Below are positions 1 through 7,107 of a DNA stretch of 55,823 nucleotides, piece by piece (within the stretch, counting starts at the first letter, position 1; each line of letters begins with the position of its first letter). The position numbers and the translations under genes are program-made. Source of the DNA: JANRKF01 sp964518725 (GTDB taxonomy: Bacteria > Pseudomonadota > Alphaproteobacteria > Rickettsiales > SXRF01); the NCBI GenBank assembly GCA_964518725.1, contig CAZFKP010000018.1:1-55823 (forward strand), read 5' to 3'. The notes beneath the pieces were generated by a model. That model was not told the DNA's origin. It saw only the letters and a list, made by a program, of their open reading frames with translations, and did not search any database.

Positions 1-66
1 GCTCAGTGGTAGAGCAGGGGAATCATAATCCCTTGGTCGGGGGTTCAAATCCCTCCCGAGCCACCA
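1..66 (+). tRNA. tRNA-Met (CAT), 5' end cut by the window
   Basis: The window opens at the D-stem (GCTC...GAGC). The anticodon stem GGGGA/TCCCT encloses a 7-nt loop with anticodon CAT. The T-arm (GGGGG TTCAAAT CCCTC) and the 3' half of the acceptor stem, CCGAGCC, followed by A and an encoded CCA, complete the molecule. About nine 5' bases lie outside the window. The sequence resembles alphaproteobacterial elongator tRNA-Met. A CAT anticodon could also belong to a lysidine-modified tRNA-Ile2, which the missing acceptor half prevents me from excluding. Confidence 0.9.
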
Positions 67-87
67 CACTTTCACTCGGTGCGAATC

Positions 88-969
88 ATGGCAAAATCCC
101 CCTTCAGACTCGGCTGTTTGCAAATGCGCTATACCGGCTCGCCAGAGAGCATGCTCGCGCACGCGGTCGCCATGCTGGAAGAGGCCGCCACCAAAGGCGT
201 GAGGCTGGCCGTCATGCCAGAGCTGTTCCGCACCGATTATTTCTGCCAGAAACTCGATCAGAAAAACTTCGATCTTGCCGAACCGGTGAATGGCGAAACG
301 ACACAGGCACTCCAGAACGTGGCCAAGAAAACCGGTATGGCGATCGTCAATTCCATTTACGAAAAAGCCGCCGACGGGCTGTATTATAACACGATTGTGG
401 TGATTAATAACGACGGCGCGGTGGTGGACACCTTCCGCAAAATGCACATCCCGCATGACCCGCTGTTTGAGGAGAAATATTATTTTACCCCCGGCGATCA
501 GGGTTTCAAATCCATCGAGACATCGGCAGCCAAAATCGGCCCGCTGATTTGCTGGGACCAGTGGTATCCCGAAGCAGCGCGCCTCACCGCCATGCAGGGC
601 GCCGAGATTTTGTGCTACCCCACCGCCATTGGCTGGCACCCAAGCGAAAAACCAGTCTGGGAAAAAGACCAGGTGGATGCATGGGAAACCATCCAACGTT
701 CGCACGCCATCGCCAATGGCGTGTTCGTGGCCGCCTGCAACCGCGTGGGCCATGAAAAAACCGTGGGCGACGGGCTGGAATTTTTCGGCCACAGCTTCAT
801 CTGTGATCCGTATGGGCGGATGCTCGCCGTCGGCAGCCATGACAAAGAGGAAATCGTCACCGCCGAAATCGACCTCGCCCTCATCGAGGATAAACGCCGT
901 AACTGGCCGTTTTTCCGCGACCGCCGGGTGGATGCCTACGGCGATTTGACGAAACGGTGGGGTGAATAA
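88..969 (+). CDS. aguB: N-carbamoylputrescine amidohydrolase (nitrilase superfamily)
   Basis: This 293-residue enzyme should hydrolyse N-carbamoylputrescine to putrescine, CO2 and ammonia in the agmatine route of polyamine synthesis. The nitrilase catalytic triad is visible: Glu45 in VMPELF, Lys118 in FRKMHIP and Cys155 in ICWDQWYPE, the last segment being characteristic of AguB rather than of other amidases. Length is normal for the family, which is cytoplasmic. I chose the ATG at 88; a GTG three codons upstream is in frame, but all conserved residues lie after the ATG. The gene follows tRNA-Met by 21 bp. The usual partner, agmatine deiminase, is not in this window, so it must be elsewhere or absent. 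Confidence 0.9.
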   Translation: MAKSPFRLGCLQMRYTGSPESMLAHAVAMLEEAATKGVRLAVMPELFRTDYFCQKLDQKNFDLAEPVNGETTQALQNVAKKTGMAIVNSIYEKAADGLYYNTIVVINNDGAVVDTFRKMHIPHDPLFEEKYYFTPGDQGFKSIETSAAKIGPLICWDQWYPEAARLTAMQGAEILCYPTAIGWHPSEKPVWEKDQVDAWETIQRSHAIANGVFVAACNRVGHEKTVGDGLEFFGHSFICDPYGRMLAVGSHDKEEIVTAEIDLALIEDKRRNWPFFRDRRVDAYGDLTKRWGE

Positions 970-982
970 ATACGGGCATTAA

Positions 983-1002
983 ATGGTGCCGTCTGTCGGA
1001 AT
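983..1002. repeat. 20-bp direct copy of the tRNA-Thr 3' end
   Basis: Bases 983-1002 are identical to 1134-1153, which cover the last 19 bases (acceptor end, CCA and part of the T-arm) of the minus-strand tRNA-Thr plus one flanking base. After the repeat the two copies diverge at once, so this is not a second tRNA. A short copy of a tRNA 3' end next to the intact gene is what integration or excision of a tRNA-targeting element can leave. The intervening 131 bp contains no gene, so an old scar is an inference only. Confidence 0.6.
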
Positions 1003-1093
1003 GATTCGGGGCTACTGCCCCTCGCCCTGCGGGCGGCTTCGCCGTCAAAATCGCCTACTGCCGATTTTTCGAACCATGGTTCGCTCCGAATAA

Positions 1094-1134
1094 TCAAAAC
1101 CATACCACCCAAACCCTTATGGGCTTGGGTGGTA

Positions 1135-1137
<3 letters not shown>
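1094..1137 (-). terminator. Rho-independent terminator of tRNA-Thr
   Basis: Bases 1100-1116 and 1121-1137 form a 17-bp stem with a TTAT/ATAA loop. In the minus-strand transcript the only imperfection is one G-U pair. On that strand the stem is followed directly by TTTTGATT, while on the plus strand no T-run follows, so it works leftward, right after tRNA-Thr. The stem's first bases are the CCA end of the tRNA itself. Confidence 0.75.
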
Positions 1138-1210
<73 letters not shown>

Positions 1211-1222
1211 ACACCGGCCTTA

Positions 1223-2995
1223 CTAACCGTTTAGCTGCAATTTGGCAAGCCGTGCGTAAAGCGGGTTAGCGGCAAGCAATTCCTGGTGGGTGCCGATTGC
1301 CTCTACCCTGCCCTCATTCAGCAAAATAATCTGGTCGGCATGCATCACCGTGGACAACCGGTGGGCGATGATAATAGTGGTACGCCCCTTGGTCACCGCC
1401 GCCAGCGCCTGCTGGATCAATCGCTCATTCTCAGCATCAAGCGCCGAGGTGGCCTCATCGAGCAGCAAGATATCAGGATTACGCACGATCGCCCGCGCCA
1501 GCGCAATCCGCTGCCGCTGCCCCCCCGAAAGCTGCACGCCTTTCTCGCCTACCCTGGCCAACATGCCCCCGGGCAAGCGGCGGATAAACTCCATCGCCGC
1601 CGACGCCTCAGCCGCAGCCTCAATCACCGCATTGCTGGCATCCGCCGTACCCATACGGATATTGTCGAGAATCGTGCCGGAGAAAATCACCGGATCCTGC
1701 GGCACCATGCCGATGCGGCTGCGAAGTTCGCGCAGCGAGGCATGACGAATATCGGTGCCATTGACCCGGACAGTGCCGCTATCAGGGTCATAGAACCTTA
1801 GCAGCAACTGGAAAATTGTTGATTTCCCGGCGCCGGACACCCCGACCAGCGCCACGGTTTTTCCCGCCGGAACATGCAGAGAAATATGATCGAGGATTGG
1901 ACGATCCGGACGCGCCGGATAGGTGAACGTGACGTCATCGAAATGAATGTCGGCCATGCCCGGCGCCATCGCAACCGGCACTTCCGGCGTAATAATCTCC
2001 GAAGGAACGCGCAACAATTCGCCGAGCCGTTCGGCCGCACCTGCCGCCCGCTGGATATCGGCGATCACTTCTGACAGCGCCCCTACCGCACCGGCAACGA
2101 TGATGGAATAAAACACGAATGATGACAGGCTGCCGGCACTGATCCGCCCCGTCAGCACGTCATGCCCACCGAACCACAGCACCGTCACGATCGAACCAAA
2201 TACCAGGAAAATGACAATGGCTGTCAGCAATGCCCGCATTTTAATACGGACGTGCGACGCACCGAGCAATGCCTGCAGGCGCGTTTCAAAGATTCGATCC
2301 TGCTGATCCTCAAGCGTGAATGACTGGATGGCACGGATGGCATTGAGGCTTTCTTCAGCCTGCGCGCTCAAGTCGGCAACACGTTCCTGCGCCCCGCGTG
2401 CATAGACCCGCAACCGCCGCCCCATCACGATGATCGGCGCCACGACCAAAGGTAACGCCAACACTAAATAGCTGGAGAGGTGCACACTGGTAATGACCAG
2501 CAAGGTAATCCCACCCACCAGAAGCAAGCTATTCCGTACCGCAACTGACAATGAGCTGCCAACTACCGTTTGTATGAGGGTCGTGTCAGTGGTCAGCCGC
2601 GAAAGCAGCTCACCAACACGCGTCGTCTCATAAAAACCAACATGCATCCGCATCAGGTGGGTGAAAACATCGCGGCGAATATCCGCCACTACCCGCTCGC
2701 CGATCCACGTCACCAGATAAAAGCGCGAATAGGACGCCGCCGCCAGAAATATCGTGACCGCAAGCAAAATCAGGAACGACTGGTTCAGTAACGCCATGTC
2801 ACCCTTGGAAAGCCCCTCATCAATTAAATGCTTCAGCCCCTGCCCCATCGCCAGCACCGCCGCCGAGGTAAATACCATGGTAACGAGGGCGGCCACCGCC
2901 GACCAACGATACGGGAGCAAATAGCGCAGCATCGGCCAGAGGTGCTTTACCTCACCTTTAGCGCGGCCTGAAAATGCGTGTGTTTGGAACTTCAT
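1223..2995 (-). CDS. ABC exporter, fused permease and ATPase (MsbA/BmrA type)
   Basis: This 590-residue half-transporter has an N-terminal six-helix exporter domain (about residues 20-320) and a C-terminal ATPase domain. The ATPase shows Walker A (GVSGAGKST), the signature LSGGQRQRIALARAI, Walker B with D-loop (ILLLDEATSALD) and the H-loop histidine (IIAHRLSTV). It should act as a homodimer in the inner membrane, exporting a lipid or amphipathic drug. The family contains both MsbA lipid flippases and multidrug pumps, and the sequence does not let me choose. There is no adjacent lpxK or other lipid A gene. The ATG at 2995 gives a short cytoplasmic N-terminus before the first helix. Confidence 0.87.
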   Translation of the reverse strand: MKFQTHAFSGRAKGEVKHLWPMLRYLLPYRWSAVAALVTMVFTSAAVLAMGQGLKHLIDEGLSKGDMALLNQSFLILLAVTIFLAAASYSRFYLVTWIGERVVADIRRDVFTHLMRMHVGFYETTRVGELLSRLTTDTTLIQTVVGSSLSVAVRNSLLLVGGITLLVITSVHLSSYLVLALPLVVAPIIVMGRRLRVYARGAQERVADLSAQAEESLNAIRAIQSFTLEDQQDRIFETRLQALLGASHVRIKMRALLTAIVIFLVFGSIVTVLWFGGHDVLTGRISAGSLSSFVFYSIIVAGAVGALSEVIADIQRAAGAAERLGELLRVPSEIITPEVPVAMAPGMADIHFDDVTFTYPARPDRPILDHISLHVPAGKTVALVGVSGAGKSTIFQLLLRFYDPDSGTVRVNGTDIRHASLRELRSRIGMVPQDPVIFSGTILDNIRMGTADASNAVIEAAAEASAAMEFIRRLPGGMLARVGEKGVQLSGGQRQRIALARAIVRNPDILLLDEATSALDAENERLIQQALAAVTKGRTTIIIAHRLSTVMHADQIILLNEGRVEAIGTHQELLAANPLYARLAKLQLNG

Positions 2996-3125
2996 GAGGC
3001 GACATATTAAAATTCAATAACTTAGGTCGCGCATTAAGCGCTTCTTTACACTAAAAGTCAAGCCTGCGACGCTAATCATTACCTTGCATTGCCGCAATTT
3101 AACATAATGTTCACTTCCATGGCGC

Positions 3126-3131
3126 TATAAT
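3126..3131 (+). promoter_or_regulatory. Probable -10 element upstream of phaZ
   Basis: A perfect TATAAT lies 35 bp before the phaZ ATG, followed by a purine-rich ribosome-binding stretch (AGGGGGA) about 10 bases before the start. No good -35 hexamer stands at 16-18 bp, so an activator or another sigma factor may be needed. The call rests on the -10 match only. Confidence 0.4.
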
Positions 3132-3166
3132 GAGGCGTAGTATAAGAAACGCAGGGGGACTTCGAT

Positions 3167-4408
3167 ATGATCCACAATGAAAACAGCCATCTTTATAATC
3201 TGCATGAAATCCAATATGCGGCGATGGCACCATTTAAAATGATGGCGCGGATGAGCAAGGCGCTGCACCAAAGCCCGATGAGTCCGCTCACCTATACCCA
3301 TTATGGCCGCAACATCGCCGCCGCCGCCGAGCTGTTCGAGCGCGTTACCCACCGTTATGCCAAGCCGGAATTCGGCATCGCCGAAACGCTGGTATCCGGC
3401 AAGAAGGTCGCGATCCATGAAGAGGTGGTGCTGGAAAAACCGTTCTGCAAACTGCTCCATTTCAAGAAAGAAAGTGGCACCAAGCAACCGCGCCTGCTGA
3501 TTGTGGCGCCGATGTCCGGCCACCACGCCACCTTACTGCGCGGCACGGTCGAGGCGCTGTTGCCATTTCTTGATGTCTATATCACCGACTGGGTCGATGC
3601 CCGCAACGTACCCGCCTACCACGGCGCATGGCACCTGGAAGAGTATATTGATTATACGGTGGAGTTCACCCGCCACCTGGGACCGGATGTACACCTGCTC
3701 GCTGTCTGCCAGCCATCGGTTCCAGTCATGGTCGCCGCCAGCGTCATGAACGAGAAAAAAGACCCCTGCACCCCGCGCTCCATGACCCTCATCGGCGGGC
3801 CGATCGACACCCGCATCAACCCCACCAAGGTCAATCAACTGGCCGAAACCAAACCCATCCAGTGGTTTAAACAGAATGTCATCACCCGCGTACCCGTCAA
3901 CTATCCGGGCTTCATGCGCCGCGTCTATCCAGGATTCTTACAGCTCTCTGGCTTCATGCAGCTCAACCTCGACCGCCATATCGACGCCCACAAGGACTTG
4001 TTCAAGCACCTGGTAGAGGGCGACGGCGAATCGGCCAAAGCCCACCGCAAATTCTATGACGAATATCTTGCGGTCGCAGATTTACCGGCAGAATTTTACC
4101 TCGATTGCATTGAGGAAGTGTTCCAGAAACATTCGCTGCCCAAAGGCGAATTCAAATATAAGGGCAAGTTCGTGAAGCCGGAAGCCATCACCCAGACCGG
4201 CCTACTTACGCTTGAAGGCGAGCTGGACGATATCTCCGGCGTCGGCCAGACCAAAGCCGCGCAGACTTTGTGCAAGAACCTACCCACCAGCAAGCGCCAC
4301 CACCACGTCCAACCCGGCGTCGGCCATTACGGCATCTTCAACGGCCGCAAATTCCGCGAGCATGTCGTGCCGATTATTGTCGATTTCATCGGGAAAATGG
4401 AGCGGTAG
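3167..4408 (+). CDS. phaZ: Intracellular polyhydroxyalkanoate depolymerase
   Basis: This 413-residue protein matches the intracellular PHA depolymerase family that mobilises stored polyhydroxybutyrate granules in the cytoplasm. The N-terminus (LYNLHEIQYAAMAPFK) is the family's signature start, and there is no signal peptide. The nucleophile is Cys181 in the lipase-box-like LAVCQPSVPVM, as in the Ralstonia PhaZa1 enzyme. His387 in GVGHYGIFNG is the likely triad histidine, and an acidic residue near EGELDDIS the likely third member. Length is typical. It is followed after 3 bp by a small unknown gene, probably in the same transcript. No PHA synthase or phasin gene is in this window. Confidence 0.92.
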   Translation: MIHNENSHLYNLHEIQYAAMAPFKMMARMSKALHQSPMSPLTYTHYGRNIAAAAELFERVTHRYAKPEFGIAETLVSGKKVAIHEEVVLEKPFCKLLHFKKESGTKQPRLLIVAPMSGHHATLLRGTVEALLPFLDVYITDWVDARNVPAYHGAWHLEEYIDYTVEFTRHLGPDVHLLAVCQPSVPVMVAASVMNEKKDPCTPRSMTLIGGPIDTRINPTKVNQLAETKPIQWFKQNVITRVPVNYPGFMRRVYPGFLQLSGFMQLNLDRHIDAHKDLFKHLVEGDGESAKAHRKFYDEYLAVADLPAEFYLDCIEEVFQKHSLPKGEFKYKGKFVKPEAITQTGLLTLEGELDDISGVGQTKAAQTLCKNLPTSKRHHHVQPGVGHYGIFNGRKFREHVVPIIVDFIGKMER

Positions 4409-4411
4409 GCG

Positions 4412-5011
4412 ATGGATAGTGCAGAAGATAGCGGTTCTGAAGGCAACCCAGCCAATACCCTTGAAATCACTCCTAAGCTTCGCCACGACCTTGAGGTCAC
4501 TCGGAATAAGCTGCAAGAAAGTGCCGCAAGTACGGCAGTAGAATTGGAAAAAGGTTTCTTCACAGAACTGATTAATAATATCAATACCAGCGCCAAAAAA
4601 CCGCGTCCGCCTATCATGCCGCCTGTTTTTGAAACTATTATAAAGCTATGTCATGCCATTGAAGCAATTAATCGGGTGCTGTCCTATGACAATGGACGGG
4701 AAACTCAGCAAAAGCTGGTAGAAAATATTGTCGCTATTTTCAAATTTGCTCAAGATGGTGACATCCGTACAATAGGGATAAGCGCACCTGCTGGAGGCAA
4801 TGCCAATATACCGCAAGAAATGCGCGAGCATGTTGACTTATCTATTAAAGCACTGGTAGAGGAGCATCACGCAGAACTGTTACGTGTAGCAAAAGAAGTA
4901 ATAGCCAATGCCACCCCCCGGATAAGTCGTTTTGACCGGATGGTGCTTGATGGTAAACTCAATCGATTAGCGGAACAATTTACAGAAAATGGTCAGGGTT
5001 TTGAGCGGTGA
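4412..5011 (+). CDS. Unknown 199-residue protein coupled to phaZ
   Basis: I do not recognise this protein. It is soluble, has no signal peptide or membrane segment, is rich in charged residues and is probably mostly helical; the N-terminal 15 residues are acidic and low-complexity. Its ATG lies 3 bp after the phaZ stop codon, which suggests translational coupling and a possible link to PHA granule metabolism; that link is context only. By eye its codons are more AT-rich than those of phaZ and carA (many AAT, ATT, GAA), which could mean a recently acquired or poorly expressed gene. It is followed by a near-consensus promoter for carA. Confidence 0.6.
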   Translation: MDSAEDSGSEGNPANTLEITPKLRHDLEVTRNKLQESAASTAVELEKGFFTELINNINTSAKKPRPPIMPPVFETIIKLCHAIEAINRVLSYDNGRETQQKLVENIVAIFKFAQDGDIRTIGISAPAGGNANIPQEMREHVDLSIKALVEEHHAELLRVAKEVIANATPRISRFDRMVLDGKLNRLAEQFTENGQGFER

Positions 5012-5059
5012 TCATGGTTTTTTCCTGATTGAATTTGAAGCGGGAGTAGAGTTTGCCCC

Positions 5060-5088
5060 TTGACACCCCTCCATCTTTTGCCTAGTGT
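5060..5088 (+). promoter_or_regulatory. Sigma70-type promoter of carA
   Basis: TTGACA at 5060-5065 and TAGTGT at 5083-5088 are separated by 17 bp. Transcription would start near 5095, giving a leader of about 30 nt before the carA ATG at 5124. This is probably the main promoter for the carA-desaturase-carB group. I saw no pyrimidine-type attenuator or PyrR-like site in the leader. Confidence 0.65.
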
Positions 5089-5123
5089 CCCGCCGTTTAC
5101 CCACCCGGAACCTAGCGAACGAC

Positions 5124-6299
5124 ATGACCGACCAAGCCACGAACCGCCCTGCCTGCCTGATTCTTTCAGACGGCACCGTGTTTTCTGGATTTGGCGTCGG
5201 CTGCACGGAAAGCACCATCGGCGAGCTCTGCTTCAACACCGCGATGACCGGCTATGAGGAAATCCTCACCGACCCGTCCTATGCCGGGCAGATCATCACC
5301 TTCACCTTCCCCCATATTGGCAATGTCGGCTGCAACGACGAAGATATCGAATCGAAAGAACCGCACTGCGCCGGGCTGGTGCTGCGCGAGCGGCCTACCG
5401 CCCCTTCAAGTTTCCGCAGTAAAATCGGCCTCGATGAGTGGCTGAAAAAAAATAATATCGCCGGCATTGTAGGCGTCGACACGCGTGCGCTCACCCGCCA
5501 TATCCGGAAAAACGGCGCGCAGAATGCGATGATTTTACATGGCGAGAGCAGCAGCACCCAGATTGCCGACGCACTCGCCGAACTTAAAGCCTTCCCAAGC
5601 ATGAAAGGGCTCGAACTCGCCGCCGACGTCACCACGAAGAAGACTTATGAGTGGAAAGAGCCACTTTGGCAGCTTTCACCGAGTACCGAGTACCGAGTAC
5701 CGAGCACCGCCTTCCATGTCGTCGCCATGGATTTCGGCATCAAGCATAATATCCTGCGTAACCTGGCCGAAGTCGGCTGCCGCGTCACGGTGGTTCCGGC
5801 CAAAACTTCCGCCAAGGAAATTCTTGGCCTTGCGCCGGATGGTATTTTTCTTTCCAACGGCCCCGGCGATCCGGAGGCCACCGCGCTTTATGCCCTGCCG
5901 GTCATCCGCGAGCTGATCGATTCGGGCCTGCCGGTTTTCGGCATCTGCCTCGGCCACCAGCTGCTCGGCCTGGCGCTCGGCGCGAAAACCGAAAAAATGC
6001 GCCAGGGACACCGCGGCGCCAACCACCCGGTGAAAGAACTGGCGACCGGCCGCGTAATGATTACGAGCCAAAACCACGGCTTTGCGGTGAGCGATAACGA
6101 CCTTCCCGCCGATTTGGAAATCACGCATATTTCATTGTTCGACGGCACGGTGCAGGGAATCCGCCACAAAACCAAGCCCATCTTCGGCTTGCAAGGCCAT
6201 CCGGAAGCTAGCCCCGGACCACACGACACCTTTGAAATGTTCACGCGCTTCGCTGCAATGATGCCACAAGATAAGAAAAGAAAAAACCATGTCGCTTAA
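5124..6299 (+). CDS. carA: Carbamoyl-phosphate synthase, small (glutaminase) subunit
   Basis: CarA releases ammonia from glutamine and channels it to CarB for carbamoyl phosphate, feeding arginine and pyrimidine synthesis. The 391-residue protein has the CarA N-terminal domain (opening CLILSDGTVFSGFG) and a C-terminal class I glutamine amidotransferase domain with nucleophile Cys275 in GICLGHQLLGLALG and the His/Glu pair in GHPEASPGP. I place the start at ATG 5124 because an upstream in-frame extension from 5085 is not conserved in type and lies in the promoter leader. Oddly, the linker between domains (about residues 185-195) is encoded by four 7-bp tandem repeats. The 3' end overlaps the desaturase gene by 11 nt. 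Confidence 0.96.
   Translation: MTDQATNRPACLILSDGTVFSGFGVGCTESTIGELCFNTAMTGYEEILTDPSYAGQIITFTFPHIGNVGCNDEDIESKEPHCAGLVLRERPTAPSSFRSKIGLDEWLKKNNIAGIVGVDTRALTRHIRKNGAQNAMILHGESSSTQIADALAELKAFPSMKGLELAADVTTKKTYEWKEPLWQLSPSTEYRVPSTAFHVVAMDFGIKHNILRNLAEVGCRVTVVPAKTSAKEILGLAPDGIFLSNGPGDPEATALYALPVIRELIDSGLPVFGICLGHQLLGLALGAKTEKMRQGHRGANHPVKELATGRVMITSQNHGFAVSDNDLPADLEITHISLFDGTVQGIRHKTKPIFGLQGHPEASPGPHDTFEMFTRFAAMMPQDKKRKNHVA
5678..5705. repeat. Four tandem 7-bp repeats (ACCGAGT) inside carA
   Basis: Three perfect ACCGAGT units and a fourth ending in C fill 5678-5705, in frame, encoding the segment STEYRVPST in the linker between the two CarA domains. The unit is not a multiple of three, so gain or loss of one or two units would shift the frame and remove the glutaminase domain. 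Gain or loss of three units would be neutral in frame. Confidence 0.85.
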
Positions 6300-7104
6300 A
6301 AAATTCTACGCCGATCCGTACTACAACATTCGCGCCTTCACGTTCCAGGCCATCGGTGCATCGCTTGCGTGTATCGCACTGGCGGCGCTTCAACTCCATG
6401 ATTACGCCTCGTTCGATATGGCATGGTGGCAAATGCTGGCTTATCCGATCATCGGTATCTATCTCGGCGGGGTGAGTGCGGTATGGATTCATAATGCCAC
6501 CCACAAAAGCTTCGCGTCACCTGTGATTAATGAACTGTGCGGCACACTCGCAGGCCTGCACCAGCTATGGGGGTTCAACGGCTGGCGGCTCATCCACCTC
6601 GTGCATCACCAATATTCCGACAATGTCGAACATGACCCACATCCGCCACGCGGCCGCAGTTACTGGCAATTTACCCGCGACATGTTCGTGGAGTCATCCT
6701 TCGCCATCAGCAAACGCTACCGTGACCATTGGCAAGATACGCCGCGCACACGCATGCTGCAGAAACTCGTGTTCGCGAGCTTTCTGGCGGCAACGATGAG
6801 CAGCCTTGCCATGTGGTTCCTGCTGCTTGGCCCCGCAGCATTTGTGTTCGGTTTTGTGCCGTCATTGGTGTGGAATCATTTGATGTTTGCCCACATCAAC
6901 TATTACTGCCACCCTGCTGACGAAACTGGTGATACCGCCGCCGCCAACCTCAACCACGGCCTGTATTACAAACTTGCCAACGCAGCGTGGCACGGTATTT
7001 ATTTCCACGGCAACCATCATCGCAAACCGATGCTTTTCAACCCACGCCACATGCCGGAAAAACCGGTTATTCATTCCGACACCGTAATAAAAAAGGCTAC
7101 CTGA
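6289..7104 (+). CDS. Membrane fatty acid desaturase
   Basis: This 271-residue membrane protein carries the three histidine clusters of di-iron acyl-lipid desaturases: HNATH at 68-72, HLVHH at 103-107 and HGNHH at 240-244, plus a fourth histidine-containing stretch near HINYYCH. Hydrophobic segments lie around residues 20-36, 47-66 and 165-195. It should introduce a double bond (or hydroxyl group) into a membrane fatty acyl chain; position and substrate cannot be read. Its ATG lies inside the carA 3' end (11-nt overlap), and carB starts 3 bp after its stop, so it is embedded in the carAB operon with no obvious metabolic tie. Confidence 0.85.
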   Translation: MSLKKFYADPYYNIRAFTFQAIGASLACIALAALQLHDYASFDMAWWQMLAYPIIGIYLGGVSAVWIHNATHKSFASPVINELCGTLAGLHQLWGFNGWRLIHLVHHQYSDNVEHDPHPPRGRSYWQFTRDMFVESSFAISKRYRDHWQDTPRTRMLQKLVFASFLAATMSSLAMWFLLLGPAAFVFGFVPSLVWNHLMFAHINYYCHPADETGDTAAANLNHGLYYKLANAAWHGIYFHGNHHRKPMLFNPRHMPEKPVIHSDTVIKKAT

Positions 7105-7107
7105 CCT

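Noticed and set aside
983..1002. A second tRNA-Thr or tRNA pseudogene
   Set aside because: Only 20 bases match; no D-arm or anticodon arm follows, so it is listed as a repeat.
5085..5123. Longer carA start at 5085
   Set aside because: The extra residues (SRRLPTRNLAND) overlap the -10 promoter element and do not resemble CarA N-termini.
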